The notes: generated from the letters alone by a model not told the origin. Positions 20,521-30,033 are shown, counted from the first letter of the stretch. The stretch is 64,000 nt of DNA from Saccharothrix saharensis (GCF_006716745.1 NZ_VFPP01000001.1:1116001-1180000); one strand, 5' to 3'. Translations and numbers: made by a program.

Positions 20521-21507
20521 ATGACGAACGTGACCGGGGTGCTCGGGTTGGCGGTGGACGAGGTGACCGACGTGCTCACCGCCGCGGCACTCGCCCCGTC
20601 GGTGCACAACACCCAGCCGTGGCGGTTCCGCCTCGCGCCCGACCGGATCGAGCTGCACGTCGACCCGGCTCGCAGGCTGCCCGCCACCGACCCGGAGGAC
20701 CGGGAACTGCGGCTGTCGTGCGGCGCCGCGCTGTTCAACCTGCGGCTGGCGCTGCGCGAACGCGGCATCCGACCGCTGGTGACGCTGATGCCCGGCGCGG
20801 AGGCGCCCGGCGCGCTCGCCACCGTCCGCCACGGCGGGTTCCGCGACTTGGACGAGGAGACCCGGCAGCTCATCGCGGCGATCCCGGCGCGGCGGTCCAA
20901 CCGCAAGCCGTTCCGGGACGCGCCGGTGCCCGTCGGACACCGGCACGCGCTGGTGCGGGCGGCCGAACGGGAGCGGTCGTGGCTGCACGTGGTGACCGAC
21001 CGCGACGAGCGGGCCCGACTTCAGGGCTTCGTGGCCAGGGCGCACCGCATCCAGTGCGAACACCCCGGTGTCCGGGCCGAGCTGACCGGCTGGACCGGCC
21101 CGCGGACCGGGGACGGCATCCCGCCCACGTCCGCCGGCGTGCGACCGGCACCCCAGGACGAGTGGGCGTTGCGCGACTTCCAGGCCGCCGAGCGGACACC
21201 GGGCAAGGACTACGAGTCGGACCCGCTGGTCGTGGTGCTGTGCTCGTTCTACGACGGCGCGCTCGCCGAGCTCCAGGCGGGCCAGGCGCTGCAACGCGTG
21301 CTGCTCACCGCCACCACCCTCGGGCTGTCCGCGTCGTTCCTGTCCCAGGCGATCGAGGTGCGCCCCGTGCGCGAGGAGCTGCGCCGCGCCCTCGGCGGCG
21401 CGCTCGAACCGCAGACCGTGCTGCGCGTCGGCTTCGGCTCACCGGTTCCCGCCGGCCCCCGCCGCGCCGTCGAGGACCTGCTGCTCACGCCGATCGCCGC
21501 TACCTGA
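20521..21507 (+). CDS. Acg-type nitroreductase-family flavoprotein
   Basis: A 328-residue protein of the Acg-like nitroreductase superfamily (Mycobacterium Rv2032/Rv3131 relatives), with an N-terminal LAPSVHNTQPWRFRL and a duplicated nitroreductase fold. IPARRSNRKPFRDAPVP and the C-terminal ATTLGLSASFLSQAIEVRPVREELRRAL are conserved. In mycobacteria such proteins are dormancy-induced and may sequester or use FMN. The ATG at 20521 follows GGCAGGGACGAC. Its partners here, usp and nar genes, and the GGGACC boxes upstream match a DosR-like hypoxia regulon. Confidence 0.85.
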   Translation: MTNVTGVLGLAVDEVTDVLTAAALAPSVHNTQPWRFRLAPDRIELHVDPARRLPATDPEDRELRLSCGAALFNLRLALRERGIRPLVTLMPGAEAPGALATVRHGGFRDLDEETRQLIAAIPARRSNRKPFRDAPVPVGHRHALVRAAERERSWLHVVTDRDERARLQGFVARAHRIQCEHPGVRAELTGWTGPRTGDGIPPTSAGVRPAPQDEWALRDFQAAERTPGKDYESDPLVVVLCSFYDGALAELQAGQALQRVLLTATTLGLSASFLSQAIEVRPVREELRRALGGALEPQTVLRVGFGSPVPAGPRRAVEDLLLTPIAAT

Positions 21508-21705
21508 GCGCGACGGTGAGCAGGACGACGGCGTCGGTGAGGGCGGTCAGCGCGTGCCGCTGCGGTGGGCCGGCGGCGAGGTGGCCGCCGTCCGGCGTCC
21601 ACCCGCGGTCGGCGGTGCGCAGCGCCGGGAGTGGTGCTCGCGGGCCGCGCCGAGCAGTTCGAGGGCCCGGTCGGGCAGCCCGACGGCCTCGGGGTGATCG
21701 GTCAT
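21500..21705 (-). CDS. Small ORF after narI, probably frameshifted
   Basis: The ATG at 21705 overlaps the narI stop (ATGA), as at the other nar junctions. As sequenced, the frame gives 52 residues (MTDHPEAVGLPDRALELL...) ending at 21547. Adding one base near 21632 would join AREHH to LPALRTADRGWTPDGG...TDAVVLLTVALR and give a coherent 68-residue protein ending at 21500. It is either a sequencing slip or a recently broken gene. I do not recognise a family. Confidence 0.4.
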
Positions 21706-22439
21706 CGCACCCGCTCCCACCCGCGCCGGACCGGCCGGTTGCCCAGCCTCGGGTCACGGCTGCGGTAGACGATGTAGGGCCTGGTGAGGTAGCCCAGCGG
21801 CATCGAGAACACGTGCACCAGGCGGCTGAACGGCCAGAACGCGAACAGCGCCCACGCCACGAGCGCGTGCAGCTGGAAGCCCAGCGGCGCGGCGGCCATG
21901 AGCTCCGGCTCCGGCTGGAGGTAGAAGATCGAGCGGAACCAGGGTGACACCGTGTCGCGGTAGTCGTGCGGGTGGTCGGTGAGGTTGCCCAGCACCGTCG
22001 TGCCCAGGCCGAGCACGATCGCGCCGACCAGCAGCACGTACATCACCTTGTCGTTGCGGGTGGTCGCGGAGAACACCGGGCCGACCGTGCGGCGGCGGTA
22101 GACCAGGATCGCCGCGCCCGCCAGCGTGCACAGCCCGGCCAGCACGCCGAGCACCACCGCGACGACGTGGTAGGCGGTGTCGCCGATCCCGGCCGCCTCG
22201 GTCCAGGACTTCGGCACCAGCACGCCGCCGACGTGGCCGAGCGCGACGATGAGGATGCCGAAGTGGAACAGCGGGCTGCCCAGGCGCAGCAACCGGCTCT
22301 CGTACAGCTGGGAGGACCGGGTGGTCCAGCCGAACTTGTCGTAGCGGTAGCGCCAGAAGTGCCCGACGACGAACACCGCGATGGCCACGTACGGCACGAC
22401 GACCCACAGCATGATGTCGAGGGTGCTCGGCTCGGTCAT
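21702..22439 (-). CDS. narI: Respiratory nitrate reductase gamma subunit (NarI)
   Basis: The membrane cytochrome b subunit, 245 residues, that takes electrons from quinol and passes them to NarH. Five hydrophobic helices are visible, starting LDIMLWVVVPYVAIAVFVVGHFWRYRYDKFGW. Candidate haem His residues include FHFGILIVALGHVGG and LHALVAWALFAFWPFSRLVHVFSMPLGYL. The ATG overlaps narJ by 4 bp (ATGA). Last recognisable gene of narKGHJI. Confidence 0.95.
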   Translation of the reverse strand: MTEPSTLDIMLWVVVPYVAIAVFVVGHFWRYRYDKFGWTTRSSQLYESRLLRLGSPLFHFGILIVALGHVGGVLVPKSWTEAAGIGDTAYHVVAVVLGVLAGLCTLAGAAILVYRRRTVGPVFSATTRNDKVMYVLLVGAIVLGLGTTVLGNLTDHPHDYRDTVSPWFRSIFYLQPEPELMAAAPLGFQLHALVAWALFAFWPFSRLVHVFSMPLGYLTRPYIVYRSRDPRLGNRPVRRGWERVR

Positions 22440-23065
22440 CGCGGCCCTCCTCGTGGCATGTACTCCGGTGGGGCGAACGGGGCCAGGCCGACCTCTTCCT
22501 CGGGCGGCCCTTCGGCGGCCAGGCGGGCGATCGCGTCGTGCTCGTGGCGTCCCAGGGACGGCAGGGTCGCCGACACCGACTCCAGCACGTGCGCCCACGG
22601 TGAGCCCGACTCGCGCAGCCCGAGGCGGATGAGCTCCAACCCGGCGCGGTGCTCGCCCATCAGCCGCAGGCCGGTGGCCGCGTCGCCGGTGGCGGCGAAC
22701 TCCAGCACCACGGCGAGGTGGTCGGGCAGCTCGCCGTCGTCGGGTTCCAGCCCGGCGGCCCGGTAGGCGTGCTTGAACCGCAGCAACGCCATGCCGCGCT
22801 TGCGGGTGTCGCCGTAGGCGAAGTAGGTGAGGTAGGGGCTGAACCGCTTGCGGTGGTCGAACGTGGCCACGTAGTCCGCGGCGAGGTCGGTGGGCGGGGT
22901 GGCGGCCATGTGGTCGAGGAACGCGCGCAGCGGCACGGCGAGCGGCGCGGGCAGGGTCCGGGTCGCGGCGCGCAGCAGCGGCAGCCGGGCGTACGACTGC
23001 TCGTCGGGGTAGCCCAGGAGCAGGGACTGGACCTGCCACGCGGTGGCGCGCTGGGCCGGGTTCAC
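22436..23065 (-). CDS. narJ: Nitrate reductase molybdenum cofactor assembly chaperone (NarJ)
   Basis: A 209-residue all-helical chaperone of the TorD/NarJ family. It guides cofactor insertion into NarG and is not part of the final complex. Features are QVQSLLLGYPDEQ near the N terminus and DYVATFDHRKRFSPYLTYFAYGDTRKRGMALL, typical of NarJ. The GTG start overlaps the narH stop (GTGA) and its stop overlaps narI. Confidence 0.93.
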   Translation of the reverse strand: MNPAQRATAWQVQSLLLGYPDEQSYARLPLLRAATRTLPAPLAVPLRAFLDHMAATPPTDLAADYVATFDHRKRFSPYLTYFAYGDTRKRGMALLRFKHAYRAAGLEPDDGELPDHLAVVLEFAATGDAATGLRLMGEHRAGLELIRLGLRESGSPWAHVLESVSATLPSLGRHEHDAIARLAAEGPPEEEVGLAPFAPPEYMPRGGPR

Positions 23066-24756
23066 GGCTTCGGTTCCACTTCGCCCGCCGGGTCTCCCCC
23101 GCCGGGCCGGTCGCGCGGCGGGAACAACCCCTCCGGGTGCCCCTTGCCGTCCCAGTTGAGCAGGTTGACCCGGTTGCCCTTGTCGACCGGGGCGGCCAGG
23201 GTGTCGGCGGTCTGGCGGTCGCGCAGCATCCGGAAGTTCTCCACCGCGATCGGCGACGTGCCGCCCGAGCCCTCGCCGAACGGCCCGGAGCCGCCCATGC
23301 CCGGGCCGCCCTCGTAGTCCAGGCTGCACTCGGTGGCCAGCTCCTCCAGCCCGTGCGCCTGCTCGGCGTGCGCGGGCGGGATGACGTAGCGCTCGTCGTA
23401 CTTCGCCAGGGCGAGCAGCCGGTACATGTCGTAGAGCTGCTCGCCGGTCATGCCGACCTTCGCCGCGATGGCCTCCTGGGGCTCTCGGCCCAGGTTGATG
23501 TCGCGCAGGTAGCTGCGCATCGCGGCCAGGCGCCGCAGCACGGCGTTCACCGGCTCGACGTCGCCGGCGGTGAACAGCTGCGCGAGGTACTCCACCGGGA
23601 TGCGCAGCGCCTCGACGGCGGCGAAGAGGTTGCCGTGGTCCTCGGCGTCGTGACCGGTGTCGCGGACGACGTCCACGACCGGGGACAGCGGCGGGATGTA
23701 CCAGACCATCGGCAGGGTGCGGTACTCCGGGTGCAGCGGCAGCGCCACGCGGAACTCGTTGACCAGGGCGTGGATCGGCGAGCGCTGCGCGGCCTCGACC
23801 CAGTCCGCCGGGATGCCGGCGCGGTCGGCCGCGCGGACCACGGCCGGGTCGTGCGGGTCCAGGAACACCTGCCGCTGCGCCTCGTACAGGTCCTCGTCGT
23901 CCGGTGTGGTGGCGGCCCGCAGCACCTCGTCGGCGTCGTAGAGGACCAGCCCGATGTACCGCAGGCGTCCCACGCACGTCTCCGCGCACACGGTCGGGAT
24001 GCCCACCTCCACGCGCGGGAAGCAGAACGTGCACTTCTCGGCCTTGCCGGTGCGGTGGTTGAAGTACACCTTCTTGTACGGGCAGCCCGACACGCACATG
24101 CGCCAACCCCGGCAGCGGTCCTGGTCGACCAGCACGATCCCGTCCTCGGACCGCTTGTAGATCGCACCGGACGGGCACGACGCGGCGCACGACGGGTTGA
24201 GGCAGTGCTCGCAGATGCGCGGCAGGTAGAACATGAACGTCCGCTCGAACTCGAACTTCACCTTGTCCGCGATGCCCTTCAGCAACGGGTCGCGGTCGCC
24301 GTGGTCGGGCGCGCCGCCCAGGTTGTCGTCCCAGTTCGCCGACCAGGTGATCCGGGTGGGCTCGCCGCTGATCAACGACCGGGGCCGGGCGACCGGGGTG
24401 TGCTCCTGCGCGGGCGCGTCGGTGAGGTTGTCGTAGTCGTAGGTCCAGGGCTCGTAGTAGTCGTCCAGGGCGGGCATCTTCGGGTTGCTGAAGATGGTGA
24501 GCAGCTTGCGCAGCCGCCCGCCGCCCTTGAGCTTGAGCCGTCCGCGCCCGGTCAGCGCCCAGCCGCCGCGCCACCGCTCCTGGTCCTCGTAGCCACGCGG
24601 GTAGCCCTGCCCGGGACGGGTCTCGACGTTGTTGAACCAGACGTACTCGACCCCCGAGCGGTTGGTCCAGGCCTGCTTGCAGGTGACCGAGCAGGTGTGG
24701 CAGCCGATGCACTTGTCCAGGTTCATCACCATCGCCATCTGGGCCATGACGCGCAT
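23062..24756 (-). CDS. narH: Respiratory nitrate reductase beta subunit (NarH)
   Basis: The iron-sulfur electron-transfer subunit, 564 residues. All four Cys groups are seen: CIGCHTCSVTCK near the N terminus; CEHCLNPSCAASCP; CRGWRMCVSGCP, where Trp replaces a Cys as expected for the [3Fe-4S] cluster; and CTFC followed by CAETC. Length is slightly above E. coli NarH. It overlaps narG by one base (TGATG) and narJ by four. It carries electrons from NarI haem to NarG on the cytoplasmic face. Confidence 0.96.
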   Translation of the reverse strand: MRVMAQMAMVMNLDKCIGCHTCSVTCKQAWTNRSGVEYVWFNNVETRPGQGYPRGYEDQERWRGGWALTGRGRLKLKGGGRLRKLLTIFSNPKMPALDDYYEPWTYDYDNLTDAPAQEHTPVARPRSLISGEPTRITWSANWDDNLGGAPDHGDRDPLLKGIADKVKFEFERTFMFYLPRICEHCLNPSCAASCPSGAIYKRSEDGIVLVDQDRCRGWRMCVSGCPYKKVYFNHRTGKAEKCTFCFPRVEVGIPTVCAETCVGRLRYIGLVLYDADEVLRAATTPDDEDLYEAQRQVFLDPHDPAVVRAADRAGIPADWVEAAQRSPIHALVNEFRVALPLHPEYRTLPMVWYIPPLSPVVDVVRDTGHDAEDHGNLFAAVEALRIPVEYLAQLFTAGDVEPVNAVLRRLAAMRSYLRDINLGREPQEAIAAKVGMTGEQLYDMYRLLALAKYDERYVIPPAHAEQAHGLEELATECSLDYEGGPGMGGSGPFGEGSGGTSPIAVENFRMLRDRQTADTLAAPVDKGNRVNLLNWDGKGHPEGLFPPRDRPGGGDPAGEVEPKP

Positions 24757-27700
24757 CAGTAGTCCACCTCCTGGGCGCGGCGCCGGATCACGGTGACCTC
24801 GTCGCGCTGGTTGCCGGTCGGGCCGAGGTAGTTGAACGCGAACGACAGCTGGGCGTAGCCGCCGATCAGGTGCGACGGCTTCACCAGGAGCCTGGTCAGC
24901 GAGTTGTGGATGCCGCCGCGCCGGCCGGACGTCTCGCTGCGCGGCACGTCGATCAACCGGTCCTGCGCGTGGTGCATGTAGACGGTGCCCTCGGGCATCC
25001 GGTGCGACACCACCGCCCTGGCCACGACCACGCCGTTGCGGTTGACCGCCTCGACCCAGTCGTTGTCGGACACGCCGATCCGCTCGGCGTCCTCCTTGGA
25101 CACCCAGATCGTCTGACCGCCGCGGGACAGGCTGAGCATGAACAGGTTGTCCTGGTACTCGGAGTGGATGGACCACTTGGAGTGCGGCGTCAGGTAGCGC
25201 ACCGCGATGCCCAGCTCGCCCCGCTCGCCGACGCGCGGTTCGTCGAACAGCGCGTGCATGTCCAGCGGCGGCCGGAAAACCGGCAACTGCTCGCCCAGCT
25301 CGGCCATCCAGTCGTGGTCGAGGTAGAAGTGCTGGCGGCCGGTGAGCGTGTGCCAGGGCTTGAGCCGCTCGACGTTGATCGTGAACGGCGAGTAGCGCCG
25401 CCCGCCGGTCTCCGACCCCGACCACTCGGGCGAGGTGATCACCGGCACCGGCGCGGCCTGCGTGTCGGCGAAGGTGATCCGCTTGCCCTCGTGCTCGGCG
25501 GCCAGGTCCGCCAGCGGTGTTCCGGTGCGCCGTTCGAGGGTGCGGAAGCCCTGGGTGGCCAGGTGCCCGTTCGTGGTGCCGGACAGCGCGAGGATCGCCT
25601 CGCAGGCGTGCACGTCCCGCACCAGCGACGGTCGGCCGTCGGCGGGGCCGCCGCGGATGGCGCCGTTGCGGTGCCGCAGGTGCTCCACCTCGTCCTCGAC
25701 GTGGAAGGTGACGCCCTTGGTCGTGGCGCCGAGCGAGTCGGCCAACGGGCCGAGCGCCCCCATCTTGGCCGCGACGGCGGTGTAGTCGCGGGTGACGACG
25801 GTGAACCTGGGCATCGTGACGCCGGGGACGGGCTCGCACTCGCCCGCTTTCCAGTCCCGCACCACCCCGTGCGGTGTGGCCAGTTCGTCGGGGGTGTCGT
25901 GCAGCAGCGGTGTGGCCACGACGTCGTCGCGCACGCCCAGGTGCTTCTCGGCGAGCGTGCTGAAGGCCCGTGCGATGGTCAGGAACGCGGCCCAGTCCGT
26001 GCGGGTCTGCCAGGGCGGCGCGATGGCCGGGTTGAACGAGTGCACGAACGGGTGCATGTCGGTGGTGTTCAGGTCGTGCTTCTCGTACCAGGTGGCGGCG
26101 GGCAGCACCACGTCGGAGAAGATCGTGGTGCTGGTCATCCGGAAGTCCAGCGACAGCAGCAGGTCCAGCTTGCCGACCGGCGCCTCGTCGTGCCAGACCA
26201 CGTCCCGCGGCCGGGCGTGCGGCGGTGCCTCCTCGGCGCGCAGCGAGTGGTCGGTGCCGAGCAGGTGCTTGAGGAAGTACTCGTTGCCCTTGCCCGACGA
26301 GCCGAGCAGGTTGGCGCGCCAGATGCTCAGCACGCGCGGGAAGTTGCGCGGCGAGTCCGGGTCCTCGCAGGCGAACCTCAGCCGCCCGGCCTTCAGCTCC
26401 GAGACGACGTGCTCACCCGCCGGCACGCCGGCGCGTCCGGCGTCGTCGGCCAGGTCGAGCGGGTTGCGGTCGAACGTCGGGTAGGACGGCATCCAGCCCA
26501 TCCGCGCGGACTGGGCGATCACGTCGGCCGTGGTCCGGCCCGCGAACCGGCCACCCGCCCCGGCGGAGGCGAGCGCGTCGGCGCCGAACCGGTCGTAGCG
26601 GAACTGGTCGGTGTGCAGGTACCAGTACGCGGTCTGGATCATCTGCCGCGGCGGGCGCGCCCAGTCCAGGCCGAACGCGAGCTGGGACCAGCCGGTGATC
26701 GGCCGGCACTTCTCCTGCCCCACGTAGTGCGCCCAGCCGCCGCCGTTGACGCCCTGGCAGCCGGTGAGCGTGGTCAGCGCGAGGAACGCGCGGTAGATCG
26801 TGTCGGAGTGGAACCAGTGGTTGGTCCCCGCACCCATGATGATCATCGACCGGCCGCGCGACTCCTCCGCGTTGGCCGCGAACTCCCGCGCGATCCGCGC
26901 CGCGGCGCTCGCCGGGACGCCGGTGATCGTCTCCTGCCAGGCGGGCGTGCACGGCTGGGTGGCGTCGTCGTACCCGGCGGGCCAGACGCCGGGCAGGCCG
27001 TCGCGGCGCACGCCGTACTGCGCCAGCAGGAGGTCGAACACCGTCGTGACCAGGTGCCCGCCCACCCGCCGCACGGGCACGCCCCGGCGCACGGTCGACG
27101 CCGTGCCGTCCGGCGCGTCGAAGCGCGGCAGCTCCACCTCCACCGACTCGCCGCCGTGCGCCGACAGCAGCGGGTCGACGTCGCCGAGGTCGAGGTTCCA
27201 CCGGCCCGCGCCCTGCTCGCCGAACCGGAAGCCGAGCGAGCCGCCCGGCACCACCGGTCGCCCGGTCGCGGAGTCGAGCAGGACCGTCTTGAACGCCGCG
27301 TGCTCGCCGCCGTCCCCGTCGGCCAGGTCGGCGGCGGTGAGGAACTTGCCCGGCCGGTGCGCGTCGCCGTGCGGGTCGAGCCGGACCAGGAACGGCAGGT
27401 CGGTGTAGCGCTTGACGTAGTCGGTGAAGTACGGGGTGGTCCGCTCGACGAAGAACTCGCGCAGGATCACGTGTCCCATCGCCATGGCCAGCGCGCCGTC
27501 CGTGCCGGGTTGGGCGGCCAGCCACTCGTCGGCGAACTTCACGTTGTCGGCGTAGTCGGGCGACACCGCGACGACCTTCTGGCCGCGGTAGCGCGCTTCG
27601 GCCATCCAGTGCGCGTCGGGGGTGCGGGTCACCGGCAGGTTCGAGCCCCACATGATCAGGTAGCCCGCGTCCCACCAATCACCCGATTCGGGGACGTCGG

Positions 27701-28454
27701 TCTGGTCGCCGAACACCTGCGGGCTCGCCACCGGCAGGTCGGCGTACCAGTCGTAGAAGCTGAGCATGCAGCCGCCGAGGAGCGAGACGAAGCGCGCGCC
27801 CGACGCGTGCGACACCATCGACATGGCGGGGATCGGCGAGAACCCGGCGACCCGGTCCGGGCCGTAGGCCTTGATCGTGTGCACGTGCGCGGCGGCGACC
27901 ATCTCGGTCGCCTCGTCCCACGACGCGCGCACCAGGCCGCCCTTGCCGCGTGCCGCCTTGTACCGGCGGGCGCGCTCGGGGTCCTCCACGACGTCGGCCC
28001 AGGCCAGGACCGGGTCACCGGTGCGCGCTCGGGCTTCCCGGTACAGCTCCAGCAGCACGCCCCGCACGTACGGGTACCGCACGCGGGTCGGCGAGTAGGT
28101 GTACCAGGAGAACGCGGCGCCGCGCGGGCAGCCGCGCGGCTCGTACTCCGGGCGGTCCGGCCCGACCGACGGGTAGTCGGTCTGCTGCGCCTCCCAGGTG
28201 ATGATCCCGTCCTTGACGTAGACCTTCCACGAGCACGACCCCGTGCAGTTCACGCCGTGGGTCGAGCGCACCACCTTGTCGTGGCTCCACCGGTCCCGGT
28301 AGAACTCGTCGGCCTGCCGGCCGCCGATCCGGTGCACCGCGCGCAGGTCCGGCGAGATGTCGGCGCGGGTGAAGAACCGGCGGGTGCGCACCAGCGCGTC
28401 GACCAGCCCGTCGTCCAGACCGCCGCCCGCGGCCGGTTCGGTCCCGGTGCTCAC
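24756..28454 (-). CDS. narG: Respiratory nitrate reductase alpha subunit (NarG)
   Basis: The catalytic subunit, 1,232 residues, that reduces nitrate to nitrite with a molybdenum bis-MGD cofactor. The N-terminal [4Fe-4S] site has the NarG-type His ligand: HGVNCTGSC (H66, C70, C74) and C109 in EPRGCPRG. The Mo-ligating Asp region is YADLPVASPQVFGDQTDVPES. Conserved blocks such as GTNHWFHSDTIYRAFL and VNGGGWAHYVGQEK follow, and the C terminus holds the MopII domain. The GTG at 28454 has GGAGGTG upstream and overlaps the narK stop (GTGA); the open frame upstream is a shadow. No Tat signal is seen, as expected for a cytoplasm-facing subunit. Confidence 0.96.
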   Translation of the reverse strand: MSTGTEPAAGGGLDDGLVDALVRTRRFFTRADISPDLRAVHRIGGRQADEFYRDRWSHDKVVRSTHGVNCTGSCSWKVYVKDGIITWEAQQTDYPSVGPDRPEYEPRGCPRGAAFSWYTYSPTRVRYPYVRGVLLELYREARARTGDPVLAWADVVEDPERARRYKAARGKGGLVRASWDEATEMVAAAHVHTIKAYGPDRVAGFSPIPAMSMVSHASGARFVSLLGGCMLSFYDWYADLPVASPQVFGDQTDVPESGDWWDAGYLIMWGSNLPVTRTPDAHWMAEARYRGQKVVAVSPDYADNVKFADEWLAAQPGTDGALAMAMGHVILREFFVERTTPYFTDYVKRYTDLPFLVRLDPHGDAHRPGKFLTAADLADGDGGEHAAFKTVLLDSATGRPVVPGGSLGFRFGEQGAGRWNLDLGDVDPLLSAHGGESVEVELPRFDAPDGTASTVRRGVPVRRVGGHLVTTVFDLLLAQYGVRRDGLPGVWPAGYDDATQPCTPAWQETITGVPASAAARIAREFAANAEESRGRSMIIMGAGTNHWFHSDTIYRAFLALTTLTGCQGVNGGGWAHYVGQEKCRPITGWSQLAFGLDWARPPRQMIQTAYWYLHTDQFRYDRFGADALASAGAGGRFAGRTTADVIAQSARMGWMPSYPTFDRNPLDLADDAGRAGVPAGEHVVSELKAGRLRFACEDPDSPRNFPRVLSIWRANLLGSSGKGNEYFLKHLLGTDHSLRAEEAPPHARPRDVVWHDEAPVGKLDLLLSLDFRMTSTTIFSDVVLPAATWYEKHDLNTTDMHPFVHSFNPAIAPPWQTRTDWAAFLTIARAFSTLAEKHLGVRDDVVATPLLHDTPDELATPHGVVRDWKAGECEPVPGVTMPRFTVVTRDYTAVAAKMGALGPLADSLGATTKGVTFHVEDEVEHLRHRNGAIRGGPADGRPSLVRDVHACEAILALSGTTNGHLATQGFRTLERRTGTPLADLAAEHEGKRITFADTQAAPVPVITSPEWSGSETGGRRYSPFTINVERLKPWHTLTGRQHFYLDHDWMAELGEQLPVFRPPLDMHALFDEPRVGERGELGIAVRYLTPHSKWSIHSEYQDNLFMLSLSRGGQTIWVSKEDAERIGVSDNDWVEAVNRNGVVVARAVVSHRMPEGTVYMHHAQDRLIDVPRSETSGRRGGIHNSLTRLLVKPSHLIGGYAQLSFAFNYLGPTGNQRDEVTVIRRRAQEVDY

Positions 28455-29701
28455 GCCTGCACCTCCCGGCGGCCGTTCACCCGTTGGTGGACGCGCGTGG
28501 CTCGTCGCACCGCGGTCGCGGTGAACAGCAGCGACACCAGGGCGACGACGGCCAGCGCGGCGAGGCCCAGCGCGTAGGACGACATCGCGCCGTACAGGGC
28601 GCCCATCACCAATGGCGGCACGAACCCGCCGAGGCCGCCGGCGGCCCCGACCACACCGGTGACCGAACCGACCTTGTCCGCCGGTGCGAGCAGCGCGACG
28701 AGCGCGAACACCGCGCCGCTGCCCGCGCCGAGCGCGGCGGCCATGGCCAGGAACGCGATCGTGCCCCACGGCACCAGCGCCGGGGTGAACGCCTGCGCCA
28801 CCGCACCGACGGCCACCACGGCCAGGCACGTGACGAGCACCCGCACCGGCCCCAACCGGTCAGACAGCCACCCTCCCACCGGCCGCATCACCACCGCGAG
28901 CAGCACGAACCCGGCCATCCGGTCGGCCGCGTCCGCCTGCGCCAGGCCGTAGGCGGTGCCCAGGTAGGCGGGCAGGTACACGGAGAACGCGACGAACCCG
29001 CCGAACGCCACCGCGTACAACGCCGACGCCTGCCACGTGATCGGCAGCCGGGCGGTTGCCGCGAGCCGACCGCCCAGCGACCCGGTCGGCACCGTCCGCC
29101 CCGGCGCGTCCCGCAGCAGCAGGGCCGCGACGACCGCGTAGACCGCCAGCACCACCGCCGTCACCACGAACGGCGTCGCCACACCCGACCACTCGACCAG
29201 GTCGACCGTGGTCAGGGCGCTGATGGCGGTGCCGCCCATGCCCGCGCCGAAGATCCCGATCGCGAGGCCCCGCCGCTCGGGCGGGAACCACAGGTTGACG
29301 AACGGCACCCCGACCGCGAACGCCGTGCCGCCGACGCCCAGGAAGAACCCGCCGACCAGCAGCGCGGCCAGCGACGTGTTCCCGACCAGCCCGAGGAACA
29401 GCACCGGCACGATCGTCACCGCCGAAACCAGCGGGAACATCACCCGCCCGCCGAACCGGTCGGTCAGCGCGCCGACCGGTACCCGCCCGATCGACCCGAC
29501 CACCACCGGGACCGCGACCAGCAACGCCTGCTGGAACGCGCTGAGCCCCAGGTCGTCCTTGAACCGCGGGCCGAGCGGGCTGAGCAGCGCCCACGCCCAG
29601 AAGTTCAGCGCGAAGCCGACCGTGGCCAGGCCGAGCATCAACCACCGCCGACCGGTCGCCGGTGGCCGGTTGCCGGTGGACCGCACTGCCCGCTGACCCA
29701 T
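28451..29701 (-). CDS. narK: Nitrate/nitrite transporter (NarK-type MFS)
   Basis: A 416-residue major facilitator with 12 predicted helices. The nitrate-porter signature is seen in GVGGTAFAVGVPFVNLWFPPERRGLAIGIFGAGMGGTA. A single NarK domain, not a fused double one. The ATG at 29701 has GAGGACG in front. It is the first intact gene of the narKGHJI operon, with a 4-bp overlap into narG. It imports nitrate or exchanges it for nitrite. The promoter region upstream contains a decayed gene and a GGGACC box. Confidence 0.93.
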   Translation of the reverse strand: MGQRAVRSTGNRPPATGRRWLMLGLATVGFALNFWAWALLSPLGPRFKDDLGLSAFQQALLVAVPVVVGSIGRVPVGALTDRFGGRVMFPLVSAVTIVPVLFLGLVGNTSLAALLVGGFFLGVGGTAFAVGVPFVNLWFPPERRGLAIGIFGAGMGGTAISALTTVDLVEWSGVATPFVVTAVVLAVYAVVAALLLRDAPGRTVPTGSLGGRLAATARLPITWQASALYAVAFGGFVAFSVYLPAYLGTAYGLAQADAADRMAGFVLLAVVMRPVGGWLSDRLGPVRVLVTCLAVVAVGAVAQAFTPALVPWGTIAFLAMAAALGAGSGAVFALVALLAPADKVGSVTGVVGAAGGLGGFVPPLVMGALYGAMSSYALGLAALAVVALVSLLFTATAVRRATRVHQRVNGRREVQA

Positions 29702-29759
29702 GACTGCGTCCTCGTCCGTGATCCGGTGCGCTCGGGCCATCGTCACCTGGGCCGGTGGA

Positions 29760-29930
29760 ACCCGCATGTCGACGCCTCGGCCCGCGCGGCCGTCGAGCAC
29801 CCCGGGGCCGAACACCTCGTACCGGACGCGGCCGGCGGCGGCCGTCCGACAGGTCCACCGCCACCGACGCGTACCGGCCGGGCACGAAGTCCGGCACGAG
29901 CGTGAACGACACCGCGTCGACGGGCAGAGA
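29760..29930 (-). pseudogene. Remnant like a flavohaemoglobin FAD-binding domain
   Basis: At 29841-29927 the minus strand encodes VDAVSFTLVPDFVPGRYASV then AVDLSDG, which closely resembles the start of the ferredoxin-reductase-like FAD domain of flavohaemoglobins (SFxLxP...PGQYxSVxVDLPDG). The continuation RVRYEVFGPGVLDGR is in another frame, and no globin part precedes it. Only about 55 residues survive. A nitric-oxide detoxifying gene would make sense next to a nitrate reductase operon. The identification rests on a short motif, so it is tentative. Confidence 0.4.
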
Positions 29931-29946
29931 TCGGCGCCCGCGCGGA

Positions 29947-29962
29947 ACGGGACCTTCGAGCC
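29947..29962. promoter_or_regulatory. DosR-like GGGACC box between narK and TIR genes
   Basis: GGGACCTTCGAGCC at 29949-29962 shares 11 bases (GGGACCTTCGA) with the box at 20452, upstream of the nitroreductase gene. It could serve the narK side on the minus strand or the TIR gene, whose ATG is about 70 bp away. Confidence 0.5.
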
Positions 29963-30033
29963 TGCCGCGCGGTAACGCGCCGGGTGTGCCCGGCGACGGA
30001 TCAAGGTCGTCTCGCCGGAAGGGCTGGAGCAGC

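Noticed and set aside
24870..28577. A 1,235-codon plus-strand frame opposite narG
   Set aside because: Shadow frame with no recognisable motifs; narG on the minus strand is unambiguous.
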